Positions 45,428 through 56,072 of a stretch of DNA of 64,000 nt are shown in pieces. Source of the DNA: Symbiopectobacterium purcellii (lineage in GTDB: Bacteria; Pseudomonadota; Gammaproteobacteria; Enterobacterales; Enterobacteriaceae); contig NZ_CP081864.1 of the NCBI RefSeq assembly GCF_019797845.1, positions 4,464,001 to 4,528,000 on the forward strand, given 5' to 3'. The notes beneath the pieces were generated by a model. It was not told the origin of the DNA. It was given only the letters and a program-made list of their open reading frames with translations, and made no database searches. Positions within the stretch are counted from its first letter, which is position 1; each line of letters opens with the position of its first letter. Made by a program: the position numbers and the translations under genes.

Positions 45428-47512
45428 ATGAAAAGTCACCTGCTGAATAACCAACCGTTGAACACCCTCACGGGGGTCGGTGCCAGTCAGGCGGCTAAAC
45501 TCGCACGCCTTGGGTTGGAAACCGTACAGGACGTGCTGCTGCACCTGCCGCTGCGTTATGAAGATCGCACCCATCTCTACGCTATTGGCGACTTGCTGCC
45601 CGGCATCTATGCCACGGTGGAAGGTGAGGTGCTGCGCAACGACATCGTCTTTGGCCGCAAACGCATGCTGACCTGCCAGATCAGTGACGGCAGTGGCGTG
45701 CTGACGATGCGCTTCTTCAATTTCAATGCCGCAATGAAAAACAGCCTGGCACCGGGCCAGCACGTTATCGCCTACGGTGAAATCAAACGTGGTAAGAACG
45801 GGGCTGAGATTATCCATCCCGAATACCGCGTGCAGGGTGACGCCCAGCAACCGGTAGAATTACAAGCCTCCCTGACGCCGGTTTACCCAACCACGGAAGG
45901 GGTGCGTCAGGCAACACTGCGCAAATTGACCGATCAGGCGCTGGAGCGTCTGGATGCACAGCCGATAGAAGAGCTGCTGCCGCAGGAGCTAAGCCGCGGC
46001 ATGATGGGGCTGTCTGAAGCGTTACATACGCTGCATCGTCCCCCGGCGGGTACGCAACTGAGTGAGCTTGAGCACGGCAAACACCCGGCGCAAGTGCGTT
46101 TAATCATGGAAGAGCTGCTGGCGCATCACTTAAGCATGCTGGCGGTACGCGCCGGTGCGCAGCGTCACCGAGCCCTTTCACTGCATGCGCAGGACGCCAT
46201 AAAAACGCAGTTGTTGGCCGCCCTCCCGTTTGCGCTTACCCAGGCACAAACCCGCGTCATCAACGACATTGAAGCCGACATGGAGAAGCCGTTCCCCATG
46301 ATGCGTCTGGTACAAGGGGATGTCGGCTCGGGAAAAACGCTGGTGGCAGCCATGGCGGCATTGCGCGCTATCGCCAACGGCAAACAGGTGGCCTTAATGG
46401 CACCCACCGAGCTGCTCGCGGAACAACACGTCATCAACTTTCGTCATTGGTTTGAGCCCCTTGGCATTGAGGTCGGCTGGCTGGCTGGCAAGCAAAAGGG
46501 CAAAGCCCGCGTTGCGCAACAAGAGGCCATCGCCAATGGTCAGGTCAGTATGATCGTGGGCACGCACGCTATTTTTCAGCAACAGGTGCAATTTAGTGGG
46601 TTAGCGCTGGTGATTATTGATGAACAGCACCGCTTCGGTGTACATCAACGGTTAGCGCTGTGGGAAAAAGGGGTGGAACAAGGCTTCCATCCTCACCAGT
46701 TAATCATGACGGCAACACCGATACCACGCACGCTGGCAATGACGGCCTATGCCGATCTGGACACGTCAGTCATCGATGAGCTGCCGCCAGGCAGAACGCC
46801 GGTAACCACGGTCGCCATCCCCGATTCTCGTCGTGAGGATATTATCACCCGCGTCGATCGTGCCTGCCGGGAAGAAGGACGACAGGCCTACTGGGTCTGC
46901 ACGCTGATTGAAGAGTCCGACCTGCTGGAAGCAAAAGCGGCTGAAGCCACCTGCGAAGGGCTGAAAGTCGCGCTGCCAGATCTGCGCATCGGATTGGTAC
47001 ATGGCCGGATGAAAGCACAAGAGAAGCAGGCGGTGATGCAGGCATTCAAACAGGGCGAACTGCAACTGCTGGTGGCGACCACGGTTATCGAAGTGGGCGT
47101 AGATGTGCCCAATGCCAGCCTGATGATCGTCGAAAACCCAGAGCGGCTGGGCTTGGCACAACTGCACCAGTTGCGCGGTCGCGTCGGACGCGGTGCCATC
47201 GCGTCTCACTGCGTGTTGCTTTATAAGACGCCGCTGAGTAAAACGGCGCAGCAGCGCTTGCAGGTGATGCGCGACAGCAACGACGGTTTTGTTATTGCGC
47301 AACGGGATTTAGAGATTCGCGGTCCCGGCGAACTGCTGGGAACGCGACAAACCGGCAGCGCCGAATTTAAAGTGGCGGATTTACTGCGCGATCAGGCACT
47401 GATCCCCGAAGTACAGCGCGTAGCGCGCCATCTTCATGCCCATTATCCCGAACATGCCAAAGCGCTGATTGAACGCTGGTTACCGGAGCGGGTGCGCTAT
47501 ACCAATGCCTAA
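45428..47512 (+). CDS. recG: ATP-dependent DNA helicase RecG
   Basis: This 694-residue helicase reverses stalled forks and processes D- and R-loops. The N-terminal wedge/OB domain spans about 1-200. The helicase core has Walker A GDVGSGKT near 297, DEQH near 398, TATPIPRTLA near 430 and motif VI QLRGRVGRG near 580. The C-terminal FKVADLLRDQALIPEVQ is typical. Length is close to E. coli (693). In E. coli gltS lies beyond recG, but here the next gene is xanP. Confidence 0.97.
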   Translation: MKSHLLNNQPLNTLTGVGASQAAKLARLGLETVQDVLLHLPLRYEDRTHLYAIGDLLPGIYATVEGEVLRNDIVFGRKRMLTCQISDGSGVLTMRFFNFNAAMKNSLAPGQHVIAYGEIKRGKNGAEIIHPEYRVQGDAQQPVELQASLTPVYPTTEGVRQATLRKLTDQALERLDAQPIEELLPQELSRGMMGLSEALHTLHRPPAGTQLSELEHGKHPAQVRLIMEELLAHHLSMLAVRAGAQRHRALSLHAQDAIKTQLLAALPFALTQAQTRVINDIEADMEKPFPMMRLVQGDVGSGKTLVAAMAALRAIANGKQVALMAPTELLAEQHVINFRHWFEPLGIEVGWLAGKQKGKARVAQQEAIANGQVSMIVGTHAIFQQQVQFSGLALVIIDEQHRFGVHQRLALWEKGVEQGFHPHQLIMTATPIPRTLAMTAYADLDTSVIDELPPGRTPVTTVAIPDSRREDIITRVDRACREEGRQAYWVCTLIEESDLLEAKAAEATCEGLKVALPDLRIGLVHGRMKAQEKQAVMQAFKQGELQLLVATTVIEVGVDVPNASLMIVENPERLGLAQLHQLRGRVGRGAIASHCVLLYKTPLSKTAQQRLQVMRDSNDGFVIAQRDLEIRGPGELLGTRQTGSAEFKVADLLRDQALIPEVQRVARHLHAHYPEHAKALIERWLPERVRYTNA

Positions 47513-47712
47513 CGCCATAGGCGAGGCGCAGAAAAGGGGCGCGGATAGCCCTTGTCGCACTGCATGTGTATGTAAAGCCCTCCACCTTCGCGAAACGTTA
47601 AATTGCGCGTTACCACGATAAAATAATCGATGTTTTTTCACACATTGATAACGCGGCATTCAAAAAATCCCGACCGTCATCCGGCATAACACAAGATTGT
47701 TTTGTAATCGCT

Positions 47713-47728
47713 CCGCAAACGATTGCTT
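47713..47728 (+). promoter_or_regulatory. PurR box upstream of xanP
   Basis: CCGCAAACGATTGCTT matches the PurR consensus ANGCAANCGNTTNCNT at every defined position except the first, and the site is nearly palindromic. It lies 54 bases before the xanP start, the usual position for repression by PurR-hypoxanthine. Confidence 0.75.
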
Positions 47729-47782
47729 TTGCAAAGCAGATCATTAAAATGCCCTCTTTGCCGTTTCAGGACGCCCTTGATC

Positions 47783-49195
47783 ATGACTACCACCACCACG
47801 GAACTGCCCCAAACGGAGACGCCAACCGCTGCGCCCCGTAACAGTGAACTGATTTATCGTCTGGAAGACAGACCGCCGTTAGCGCAAACGTTGTTTGCCG
47901 CCAGCCAGCATCTTCTGGCTATGTTTGTGGCGGTGATTACCCCAGCCCTGTTGATCTGCCAGGCACTCGGTTTGCCCGCGCAGGATACCCAACACATCAT
48001 CAGCATGTCGCTGTTCGCTTCCGGCCTGGCGTCCATTCTGCAAATTAAAACCTGGGGTCCGGTAGGATCGGGATTGCTTTCTATTCAGGGCACCAGCTTT
48101 AACTTTGTCACCCCGTTAATCATGGGTGGTCTGGCGCTGAAAAATGGCGGTGCCGATGTGCCCACCATGATGGCCGCACTGTTCGGAACCCTGATGGTGG
48201 CCTCTTTCACTGAAATCATCCTTTCCCGCTTCCTGCATCTGGCGCGCCGCATCATCACGCCGCTGGTCTCCGGCGTGGTCGTGATGATCATCGGTCTGTC
48301 GCTGATTCAGGTGGGATTAACATCAATCGGCGGCGGCTTCGCCGCCATGAACGATCACACCTTCGGCGCCCCTAAAAATCTGGCACTGGCCGCTATCGTA
48401 CTGCTAGTCATCATCCTGCTGAACCGCCAACGCAACCCCTATCTGCGCGTCGCCTCTCTGGTGATTGCTATGGCGGTCGGGTACTTTGCCGCCTGGGCGA
48501 TGGGGATGCTGCCGCAAGACACCTCGGCCACACACACCTCGGCGATCATGATCCCGACACCGCTCTATTACGGCCTCGGCTTCGACTGGAACCTGTTAAT
48601 CCCGTTGATGCTGGTGTTTATGGTGACCTCACTGGAAACCATCGGTGATATCACCGCCACCTCCGACGTTTCCGAGCAGCCGGTTAGCGGCCCGCTGTAC
48701 ATGAAACGCCTGAAAGGCGGCGTGTTGGCTAACGGTATGAACTCCTGCCTGTCCGCCATCTTCAACACCTTCCCTAACTCCTGCTTCGGCCAGAACAACG
48801 GCGTTATTCAGCTGACCGGCGTCGCCAGCCGCTACGTGGGTTTTGTGGTAGCACTGATGCTGATCGTACTGGGCCTGTTCCCGGCAGTCAGCGGCTTTGT
48901 GCAGCACATTCCTGAACCAGTACTGGGCGGCGCAACCATCGTGATGTTCGGCACCATTGCAGCCTCTGGCGTGCGCATTGTTTCACGCGAGCCGCTTAAT
49001 CGCCGCGCCATCATGATCATTGCGCTGTCGCTGGCTGTCGGCCTGGGCGTCTCACAGCAGCCGTTGATTCTGCAATTCGCGCCGGATTGGCTGAAAACCC
49101 TGCTTTCCTCCGGCATTGCCGCAGGGGGGATTACCGCGATTGTTCTGAATCTTGTCTTCCCGCAGAAGAAAAATAAAACCAGGCAGAGGCAATAG
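47783..49195 (+). CDS. xanP: Xanthine permease XanP
   Basis: This 470-residue, 14-helix NCS2/NAT transporter is a proton symporter for xanthine. Family marks are [14 protein letters not shown] in TM3, [21 protein letters not shown] in TM8 and the NAT signature region [21 protein letters not shown] near 345. The start at 47783 (MTTTTTELP) is chosen over the frame from 47723 because AGGA lies upstream and the extension would run through the PurR box region. A strong terminator follows. Confidence 0.94.
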   Translation: MTTTTTELPQTETPTAAPRNSELIYRLEDRPPLAQTLFAASQHLLAMFVAVITPALLICQALGLPAQDTQHIISMSLFASGLASILQIKTWGPVGSGLLSIQGTSFNFVTPLIMGGLALKNGGADVPTMMAALFGTLMVASFTEIILSRFLHLARRIITPLVSGVVVMIIGLSLIQVGLTSIGGGFAAMNDHTFGAPKNLALAAIVLLVIILLNRQRNPYLRVASLVIAMAVGYFAAWAMGMLPQDTSATHTSAIMIPTPLYYGLGFDWNLLIPLMLVFMVTSLETIGDITATSDVSEQPVSGPLYMKRLKGGVLANGMNSCLSAIFNTFPNSCFGQNNGVIQLTGVASRYVGFVVALMLIVLGLFPAVSGFVQHIPEPVLGGATIVMFGTIAASGVRIVSREPLNRRAIMIIALSLAVGLGVSQQPLILQFAPDWLKTLLSSGIAAGGITAIVLNLVFPQKKNKTRQRQ

Positions 49196-49216
49196 CGTCT
49201 AACTTGGGTATGATAA

Positions 49217-49247
49217 AACGGCCAGTGTGGAAACACTGGCCGTTTTT
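49217..49247 (+). terminator. Intrinsic terminator of xanP
   Basis: AACGGCCAGTGT (49217-49228), GGAA, ACACTGGCCGTT (49233-49244) is a perfect 12-bp stem running into six T residues. Confidence 0.95.
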
Positions 49248-49337
49248 TATTGTCTGTAACCACGGTTAAGTATTGAGACGCAGGAAGAATTGCGGCATAA
49301 CACAAGTGCTCACGATGACAAGGCATGGACTGATACG

Positions 49338-51032
49338 ATGAAATTTCTCGGGAAACTACTGCTCACCTTGCTGTTGCTAGCCCTGTTGGCATTGGTCATC
49401 GTTTACGTTGTGTTGCAAACCCACTGGGCCGCCAGCCGCGTCACTTCTTGGGTGAATGACAATACTGACTACCAGCTAACGCTCGGAAAAATAGAGCATA
49501 ACTGGTCAGAAGCCGACCATATCGTGTTTAACGATGTCACCTTTGGCGTCAAAGGGCAGCCGTTGACCCTTGCGGCACGTAAAATGTCCTTTGGTGTAAG
49601 CGCACGGCAGCTGACAGAACCGAGCCACTTTGCCAGTCTTGAACTGGAAGGCGGTACCTTGAATCTGCTGCCTGGCAGCAACATTGCCGTTCCGTTCATG
49701 GCCGATGTGCTGCAATTGCGCACCATGGCGCTCCAATCGCAAGACGGTGATTGGTCGCTGAACGGGCAGCAAATTAACGGTGGCATCACCCCCTGGCAGC
49801 CAGAGCAGGGGCATCTGCTCGGTACGCAAGGTAATTTTCAACTCAGCGCGCGCTCGCTGCGCCTCAATGAGGTCCCCGCCAGTCAGGTACTGATTCAGGG
49901 GGAAATCAACAATAACCAACTTACGTTAACCAACTTTGGTGCAGACGTTGCGGGCGGTCAGTTAACCGGTAATGCGCGACGTGCAGAAGATGGCAGTTGG
50001 CAGGTGGATAGCCTGCGACTGAGTAACGTGCGTTTACAAACCACGAAATCGCTGGAAGATTTCTGGCAGCCCGTGGCTGAACTGCCTTCGGTAGCCGTTT
50101 CGCGCTTTGATATGGTGGATGCCCGCATTGAAGGGCCCGGCTGGGCGTTTAGCGATCTCGACGTCACCCTGCAAAATATTACGTTCCGCCAGCACAGTTG
50201 GGAAAGCGACGACGGCACGCTGTCGTTTAATGCCAGCGACATCGTCAACGGTAGCATGCACCTGATTGATCCTATTGTTAACCTTGCCGTTTCGCCGCAA
50301 GGAGTGGCCATCAAACAGTTTACTACCCGCTGGGAAGGTGGTTTGATGCGCACCGATGGCATGTGGACGCGCGATAACCACCGTCTGACTTTGAATGAAG
50401 TCGTGGTCGCAGGGATGGAGTATACCCTGCCCACGGATTGGCGTGAGCGCTGGCAGAAGACATTACCGGACTGGCTCAGCGATGTTGAGGTGAAGAAGTT
50501 CCGCGCTAACCGTAACCTGCTCATCGATATCAACCCTGATTTTCCGTTCCAGCTCACCGCGCTGGATGGCTACGGCAATAATCTTTTGCTGGCGCGTCAG
50601 CACCAGTGGGGCGTTTGGCAGGGTACGCTGAATCTTAACGCCAGCGATGCCACCTTCAACAAACTCGATGTGCGCCGTCCTTCTCTCGCGCTAAACGCGA
50701 GTGATGCGCAAATAGCCATTACCGAACTGAGTGCGTTTACGCAACGTGGTCTGCTTGAGGCGCAAGCCACGATTGAGCAGCAACCTGGTCGGGCGTTCAC
50801 GCTGTCATTAAACGGACGTTCAGTGCCGATGGATACCCTGACACACTGGGGCTGGCAAGGGTCTGAGGCCCTGCCCAGCGCCGACAGCAATCTGCAACTG
50901 CGTTTAACGGGAAATCTGGCCGCCAACACGCCGCTGAAACCGACGCTGAGCGGTCTGTTACAGGGGACCACCAGCGATGGCACCGGCGTAAGGCAGCAGA
51001 TTCAACACGGTGAAGTCAGCACCGCGCATTAA
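49338..51032 (+). CDS. yicH: AsmA-family protein YicH
   Basis: This 564-residue protein has one N-terminal membrane helix (about 5-28, LLLTLLLLALLALVIVYVVL) and a long beta-rich periplasmic part typical of AsmA-like proteins, which are thought to bridge lipid transport between membranes. The sequence resembles E. coli YicH (569), with NWSEADHIVFNDVTFG and a C-terminal AsmA_2-type region. The ATG at 49338 gives the family N terminus; GACTGATACG before it is a poor ribosome site. It is 143 bases downstream of xanP. Confidence 0.9.
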   Translation: MKFLGKLLLTLLLLALLALVIVYVVLQTHWAASRVTSWVNDNTDYQLTLGKIEHNWSEADHIVFNDVTFGVKGQPLTLAARKMSFGVSARQLTEPSHFASLELEGGTLNLLPGSNIAVPFMADVLQLRTMALQSQDGDWSLNGQQINGGITPWQPEQGHLLGTQGNFQLSARSLRLNEVPASQVLIQGEINNNQLTLTNFGADVAGGQLTGNARRAEDGSWQVDSLRLSNVRLQTTKSLEDFWQPVAELPSVAVSRFDMVDARIEGPGWAFSDLDVTLQNITFRQHSWESDDGTLSFNASDIVNGSMHLIDPIVNLAVSPQGVAIKQFTTRWEGGLMRTDGMWTRDNHRLTLNEVVVAGMEYTLPTDWRERWQKTLPDWLSDVEVKKFRANRNLLIDINPDFPFQLTALDGYGNNLLLARQHQWGVWQGTLNLNASDATFNKLDVRRPSLALNASDAQIAITELSAFTQRGLLEAQATIEQQPGRAFTLSLNGRSVPMDTLTHWGWQGSEALPSADSNLQLRLTGNLAANTPLKPTLSGLLQGTTSDGTGVRQQIQHGEVSTAH

Positions 51033-51043
51033 TGGCCGTACCG

Positions 51044-51985
51044 CTACCCCGCTTCCGAGCCGCCTTGTTCCAAGGGATCGGCAGGCTGCGCGGGTAGCAC
51101 GATATACACCCCTTCAAACACCGCGCCGGATTTATCATCGCCAAACAGCTCGACGTTCAGTTGCACACGCGCTTTAAGTCCGCGCGCCAGACGCGTCAGG
51201 TTGCCGCTCAACGAGCCTAAATCAGCCACTGCACTGGGGCGACCGGTGATCGGCGAGCTGTAACGAATATGCGCATCGGCCAGAATAATGGTGCCCCCCA
51301 GATGTCGTTCACGCAGTAATAGCCAAATCAGCCCCCATCCGGTCAGCGTCGCCAATGAAAACAGGCTACCGGCAAACAGCGTATGGTGCGAATTCTGATT
51401 ACCCGTTTCCGGCATGGTGGTAATAAATTTTTGCCCGGTATATTGGTTGATTCGCACACCCATTTTTTCACTGAGCGGGATATGCTCATGCCAGGCTTGC
51501 TGCAACTGCGCACACCAATCAGGGCGATGCAAGATATCATCTAGAGAGGCAATGGGTTTGGTCATCAGATAATGACGCACAGGCGTCGTTTGCGGTGCGC
51601 TGATCTCTCCTTGAAGGGAAAAACCCAGCTTGGTAAAAAACGGCACAGCATCTTCACGCGCACCGCATACCACGCGCTTTACCCCTTCCTGACGCGCGAC
51701 GGATTCCAGCGTCATCGCCACCAGCGTGCCCAACCCTTTGCACCGAACGCTTGGATGCACCGCCATAAAGCGGATAGCGGCTTCGTTATCGGCATTAATG
51801 GAGAGGCGTCCAATCGCCACCAACCGCCCTTGTTAATCCACCACGGTCTGGTGATGCGCCAGCGCGTCATAGGCATCCCGCTCTGAACCTAACGGCTGGT
51901 GTAATGGCTTACGCAGCATCTCCCAACGGAACTGATAGTAGGCGTCCATCTGTTCAGCGGTTTCAGGCACTCTCAGGTGATACAT
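51044..51985 (-). pseudogene. fabY: FabY (YiiD) fused acetyltransferase-thioesterase, interrupted by an ochre codon
   Basis: FabY can start fatty acid synthesis from malonyl-ACP and bypass FabH in E. coli. It comprises a GNAT domain and a C-terminal hotdog (YiiD_C). The gene starts at 51985 ([12 protein letters not shown]) behind GGAGGGGGAGG. It runs to HHQTVVD, hits TAA at 51833-51835, and continues in frame [27 protein letters not shown] to 51044. Homologues have DEQG at this point, so GAA became TAA by one G-to-T change. The truncated first part (51 residues) cannot work. Re-initiation at GTG 51823 could give a protein lacking the GNAT start. Confidence 0.92.
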
Positions 51986-52056
51986 TCCCTCCCCCTCCTT
52001 CCGATTGGCTGTACTGCGCATCGGTGACAATGGGCGCGCTGACGCGCATGGCATTG

Positions 52057-52494
52057 TCACACCTGAAGCCAGAACGTGACTGGCCCATCGTTAACCAACG
52101 CAACCTGCATATCAGCCGCAAAGCGGCCGGTTTCCACGTGGGTGCCGCGTTCACGACACTGGGCGGCAAAATACTGATACAGCCGATCCGCCTCGGCAGG
52201 TTCCGCACCGCGGGAAAAACTGGGGCGCATGCCTTTTTGCGTATCCGCCGCCAGCGTAAACTGCGATACCACCAACACACTGCCTCCGGTCTGCTGCACG
52301 TTAAGGTTCATCTTGCCCTGCTCATCGCTGAAAATACGATAGCCGAGCACGCGCTCACACAGGCGCGCCGCCTTACGTTCATCATCCCCTTGTTCGACGC
52401 CTAACAGCACCAGCAATCCGCCTGCAATCTCCCCAACGATGGCATTGTCCACCGTCACACTGGCGCGGGTAACACGCTGAATTAACGCAATCAT
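52057..52494 (-). CDS. dtd: D-aminoacyl-tRNA deacylase
   Basis: This 145-residue homodimeric enzyme hydrolyses D-aa-tRNA and Gly-tRNA(Ala). The two DTD active-site motifs are present: [12 protein letters not shown] (SQxxL, about 78-82) and [12 protein letters not shown] (NxPxT, about 134-138). The start at 52494 ([13 protein letters not shown]) is the family N terminus; a longer frame to 52566 is not supported. It lies between yihX and fabY, as in E. coli except that rbn (yihY) is absent. Confidence 0.96.
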   Translation of the reverse strand: MIALIQRVTRASVTVDNAIVGEIAGGLLVLLGVEQGDDERKAARLCERVLGYRIFSDEQGKMNLNVQQTGGSVLVVSQFTLAADTQKGMRPSFSRGAEPAEADRLYQYFAAQCRERGTHVETGRFAADMQVALVNDGPVTFWLQV

Positions 52495-52562
52495 AAACGA
52501 CAACCACTCCTGAACCGCTGTTCTTTTAATCGATTTTTTAGCAAAAATGCCAACCGTTTTTA

Positions 52563-53201
52563 TCACAGCTTACCCGCGTTAGCGACGGTAATGTGTGCAG
52601 GAGAAACCGGGTGTTCGGCAAAAAATTGTGGCACCGTATCGCGATCGGTCACCAAAACGCTGTGGATCCCCAGCGCTTGCGCGGCGGCAATATTCTGTTC
52701 GTTATCATCGAAAAATACCGTTTGCGCCGGCGTTGCCTGCTCTTGCGTCAGCACATACTGATAAACTCTCGCCTCCGGTTTGCGCATCCCAATATCCTGT
52801 GACAAATAGAGACGATCGGCAGCCTCGGCCACGTCTGGAAACAGAGCGGGCCAATGCGCACAGTGCAGGCGATTGGTGTTGGATAAAATAACGGCGCGAT
52901 GCCCTTGCTGGCGCAGTTGCTGCATCACATCCAGTACTTCAGGACGCAGCGCAACAAAAATAGCCTGCCAGCCCGCCGTAAACTGCTCGTAGCTCAGCAG
53001 CATGCCCATTTCCTGGCTCAGTCGGGCACCAAATTCTTCATCACTGATCTCGCCCCGCTCATGCAGTTCAAAGGCTTCATCCATGGTAAAGCGCTCTTTC
53101 AGCGTGGCTAGTGGCACACCACTCAGCTTACTCCACACTCCCAACACGCGGTTGAAATCGATATCAATGACAACGTTACCCAAATCAAAGATATAAAGCA
53201 T
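52563..53201 (-). CDS. yihX: HAD phosphatase YihX (glucose-1-phosphatase type)
   Basis: This 212-residue cytoplasmic HAD-IA phosphatase in E. coli dephosphorylates alpha-D-glucose-1-phosphate. Motif I is [11 protein letters not shown], where the first Asp is the nucleophile and Gly replaces the common Asp+2 residue, as in YihX homologues. Motif II is VILSNTN near 105, motif III is the Lys in [12 protein letters not shown] near 140 and motif IV is FFDDNEQNI near 165. It is 13 residues longer than E. coli YihX at the C terminus. It leads the yihX-dtd-fabY series on the minus strand, 68 bases before dtd. Confidence 0.93.
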   Translation of the reverse strand: MLYIFDLGNVVIDIDFNRVLGVWSKLSGVPLATLKERFTMDEAFELHERGEISDEEFGARLSQEMGMLLSYEQFTAGWQAIFVALRPEVLDVMQQLRQQGHRAVILSNTNRLHCAHWPALFPDVAEAADRLYLSQDIGMRKPEARVYQYVLTQEQATPAQTVFFDDNEQNIAAAQALGIHSVLVTDRDTVPQFFAEHPVSPAHITVANAGKL

Positions 53202-53360
53202 TTCGCCCTCCAGACGTCATGGTTGTTTTTTCACTGTAGCGGGAAAAATGACGGCTGAATAGGGAAGAACATAACTAAAACGTATACGAAATACTCACGG
53301 CGGGCAGTAAGGGGATAGCGATGACCAACCAAAAACGGCAACCCTGCATGGCGCTATTGA

Positions 53361-53380
53361 ACAGGCCTGAGGAGGCCCGT
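53361..53380 (-). terminator. Probable terminator of the LysR gene
   Basis: ACAGGCCT (53361-53368), GAGG, AGGCCCGT (53373-53380) gives a stem with one mismatch just past the leftward LysR stop. The T tract is weak. Confidence 0.5.
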
Positions 53381-53391
53381 TAGTCTGTGAT

Positions 53392-54303
53392 TTACGGATG
53401 CAGCCATGGCCGCGTAGCCAGCACCTGTGCAATCCAACTGCCGAACGCCCGCGTTTTAGCGGGAACCAGTCGCGCGGAGGGATGCACCAGATAGATAGCC
53501 TCGTCGTTTTCCACGGGATAGTCGGGTAGCACAGGCACCAATCGACCGCTGCACAGTTCCGGTCCCGCTAGCCAGTCGGAGACCATCGCGATACCTAAAC
53601 CAGAGACAGCAGCCTGTACAAGGCTACTTGCGTCATCCGTCACCAACGGCCCGGCTATCCGCACCGTCGTTATTTTATCGCCATCACACAGCGTCCAAAG
53701 GGGATGCGAGGCCAGACGAGAGAATCCCAGGCAGGCGTGTTGACCAAGATCAACCGGCCGAGCAGGCGCACCGTGCTTGTGCAAATAGGCTGGTGATGCA
53801 CAGAGCATACGCCGCGAGGGTGCTAACCTGCGAGCCACTAACCGGCTATCAGCCAAGGTTCCGATGCGAACAGCCGCATCAAAGGACTCCGCCACCAGAT
53901 CGACATAGCGGTCTTCCAACGCGGTTTCTACGAAAAGATCGGGATAGGTAGCGAGGAACGCCGGAAGCCTGGGAGTGATCCACATCCGACCAAAGGAGGC
54001 GGGCAAGGCGATGCGCAGCGTGCCGCGCACACTCACCGCCGCCGCGGCCGTGTCCTGCTCGATATCCCGCAAAACCTGCAGAGCACCGCGCATGCGTTGG
54101 TAAAAGCGCTCACCGGCTTCCGTCAATGCCAGTCGCCGCGTAGTGCGTTCCATAAGACGCACGCCCAGGCGCTTTTCCAATGCCGTAACGCGCCGCGAAA
54201 GGATGGAGCCATCTCTGCCCAATGCCTGACTAGCCGCAGTGAAACCACCATGCTCAACGGCAGCAACAAAGGCCGTAATCTGCTCAAACTCGGTTCCGTT
54301 CAT
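53392..54303 (-). CDS. LysR-family regulator next to an efflux pump
   Basis: This 303-residue LTTR has winged HTH at about 5-65 (EQITAFVAAVEHGGFTAASQALGRDGSILSRRVTALEKRLG). The effector domain is of the CrgA-like subgroup (LRIALPASFGRMWITPRLPAFLATYPDL, SRRMLCASPAYLHKHG, HACLGFSRL). The start is the ATG at 54303. A divergent MFS pump lies 129 bases away, so the pump is the probable target. The inducer is unknown. Confidence 0.9.
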   Translation of the reverse strand: MNGTEFEQITAFVAAVEHGGFTAASQALGRDGSILSRRVTALEKRLGVRLMERTTRRLALTEAGERFYQRMRGALQVLRDIEQDTAAAAVSVRGTLRIALPASFGRMWITPRLPAFLATYPDLFVETALEDRYVDLVAESFDAAVRIGTLADSRLVARRLAPSRRMLCASPAYLHKHGAPARPVDLGQHACLGFSRLASHPLWTLCDGDKITTVRIAGPLVTDDASSLVQAAVSGLGIAMVSDWLAGPELCSGRLVPVLPDYPVENDEAIYLVHPSARLVPAKTRAFGSWIAQVLATRPWLHP

Positions 54304-54432
54304 ATATGCATTTTTTGCAGAGGTAATGTTCTTTTACATCATATTATCAGATAAAAACGAATCAATTAAGCTGTGAGGAAATCATTACGTCTTCAGCCTG
54401 ATGCCCAGACTGGAGGACACATTGGAGCAGGA

Positions 54433-55965
54433 ATGAGCAAAACACAAATACCGGTAGCAACCGGCGACCGCTACAAGGTACTGGCGGCGATCTGCGTCTG
54501 TGCAACTATCATCCCACTGGTATTCACTGGTCCGGCAATATCAATACCCGCGGTTGGCCACGACTTGGGTGGGGATCACTCTAGCTTGAGTTGGATTGTG
54601 AATGCCTACGCCATCGCGTTTGGCAGTTGCGTTATGGCGGCGGGTGCCATCGGCGACCAAATCGGTCGCAAACGTTGCTTCATGGTAGGGATTTGGATAT
54701 TCATCACGATGTCACTGTTGATCGGCTTGACCCCAAATCTGCTACTGCTCAATCTGATGCGCGCCGCCGAAGGCGTTGGTGGAGCCTTGGTACTAACCTC
54801 CGCCACCTCGCTACTGGCGCAGGAGTTTGAGGGAGCGGAGCGCACACGGGCTTTCAGCTTCCTCGGGACAGCGTTCGGTGTTGGTCTTGCATTCGGCCCC
54901 ATGGCTTCAGGGTTTATGATAGAACGGTTGGGTTGGCGCTCACTGTATTTTGCCATCGCACTGATCGCCGCCTTGGTTCTGGTGCTGGGGACGCGGCGGA
55001 TCAGGGAGTCGCGTGATCCAGAGGCAAAAGGCATTGATTGGCCAGGCACGGTGCTGTTCACTGCGGCATTGGTGTCGCTGACGTTCAGCATCGCACGCGG
55101 GCCGCAAGACGGCTGGACGAGCCTGCGCGTACTGTCGCTGTTGGGCAGCACCCTTTTCCTGCTAGGCGCGTTTATTGTCGTGGAGCGTCGGCGTCAATAT
55201 CCCATGCTGGACCTCCTTTTGTTTCGCTACCCGCGCTTCATCGGCGTCCAGTTGTTGCCCGTGGCGACCGGTTTCAGTTTTATCGCGCTGATCGTCTACG
55301 TCCCTATTTGGTTCATTGCCGTACAAGGGCGCGATGCATTTACAGCAGGTCTGGCTATCGTGCCGCTGACAGCGCCGATGCTGGTAGTTCCGTTGCTGGC
55401 AGGGTGTGCGGCCCGGTACGTATCACCCGGTTTACTGTCGGGCGTTGGTTTTCTCATCTCCGCGCTCGGTACCTGGCTGTTGACACGCTTGTCGGCGGAC
55501 GGAGGCTTATGGTCAATGGCACTCCCGATGCTGCTGGTTGGCATCGGCAACGGACTGCCTTGGGGCTTGATGGATGCCCTGTCGGTCAGTGTCGTTCCCA
55601 AAGCACGCGCGGGGATGGCTGCCGGTATCTTTACCACCATGCGCGTAACCGGAGAAGCCCTCGCCATTACCATCATCGGAGCTATGTTGATGAGTTTGAC
55701 GGCAGCAAATCTGCACGCAGCGGCCGAGGTTGCGTCACTGACATTACCGAAGAATGCCACCGCGATGGCAAATCAAATGGGGGCTAGCGCCGGACACGGT
55801 ACGGTTTCCAATACGGATAGCATGGGGGACGGAATCATTATCGAGCTGGCAAATCATGCCTACACGTCGGCTTTCCACAGCATCTTTGCGGTATTGGCGA
55901 TACTCGCGGCACTCACCGCTGTGGTATGTCTTGTGACATTACGTCAGCCAGACGCGACGTCTTGA
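54433..55965 (+). CDS. DHA2-type MFS drug efflux pump (14 helices)
   Basis: This 510-residue proton antiporter of the QacA/SmvA/EmrB group has 14 predicted helices. The loop 2-3 motif GDQIGRKRCFMVG lies near residue 75 and the helix-5 motif GTAFGVGLAFGPMASGFMIERLGWRSLYF (DHA2 motif C type) near 150. EmrB-like pumps pair with a periplasmic EmrA, but none is next to it here, so SmvA-like solo action is more likely. ATG 54433 (MSKTQIPVAT) has GGAG upstream; the longer frame is unsupported. It is divergent from a LysR gene. Confidence 0.9.
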   Translation: MSKTQIPVATGDRYKVLAAICVCATIIPLVFTGPAISIPAVGHDLGGDHSSLSWIVNAYAIAFGSCVMAAGAIGDQIGRKRCFMVGIWIFITMSLLIGLTPNLLLLNLMRAAEGVGGALVLTSATSLLAQEFEGAERTRAFSFLGTAFGVGLAFGPMASGFMIERLGWRSLYFAIALIAALVLVLGTRRIRESRDPEAKGIDWPGTVLFTAALVSLTFSIARGPQDGWTSLRVLSLLGSTLFLLGAFIVVERRRQYPMLDLLLFRYPRFIGVQLLPVATGFSFIALIVYVPIWFIAVQGRDAFTAGLAIVPLTAPMLVVPLLAGCAARYVSPGLLSGVGFLISALGTWLLTRLSADGGLWSMALPMLLVGIGNGLPWGLMDALSVSVVPKARAGMAAGIFTTMRVTGEALAITIIGAMLMSLTAANLHAAAEVASLTLPKNATAMANQMGASAGHGTVSNTDSMGDGIIIELANHAYTSAFHSIFAVLAILAALTAVVCLVTLRQPDATS

Positions 55966-56017
55966 GCGTTAATAAGCACATCATCAGGGTCAGGCAGGAA
56001 GGAAATAACACGATGAG

Positions 56018-56046
56018 AAAAAAGGCAGGGCGCCTGAAAGCGCCCT
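56018..56046 (-). terminator. Intrinsic terminator of typA
   Basis: On the minus strand AGGGCGC, a 6-base loop and GCGCCCT (56027-56046) is followed by GCC and six T residues, 27 bases after the typA stop. Confidence 0.85.
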
Positions 56047-56072
56047 GGAACGGTTTTGTAAAGAGCGGCGGA

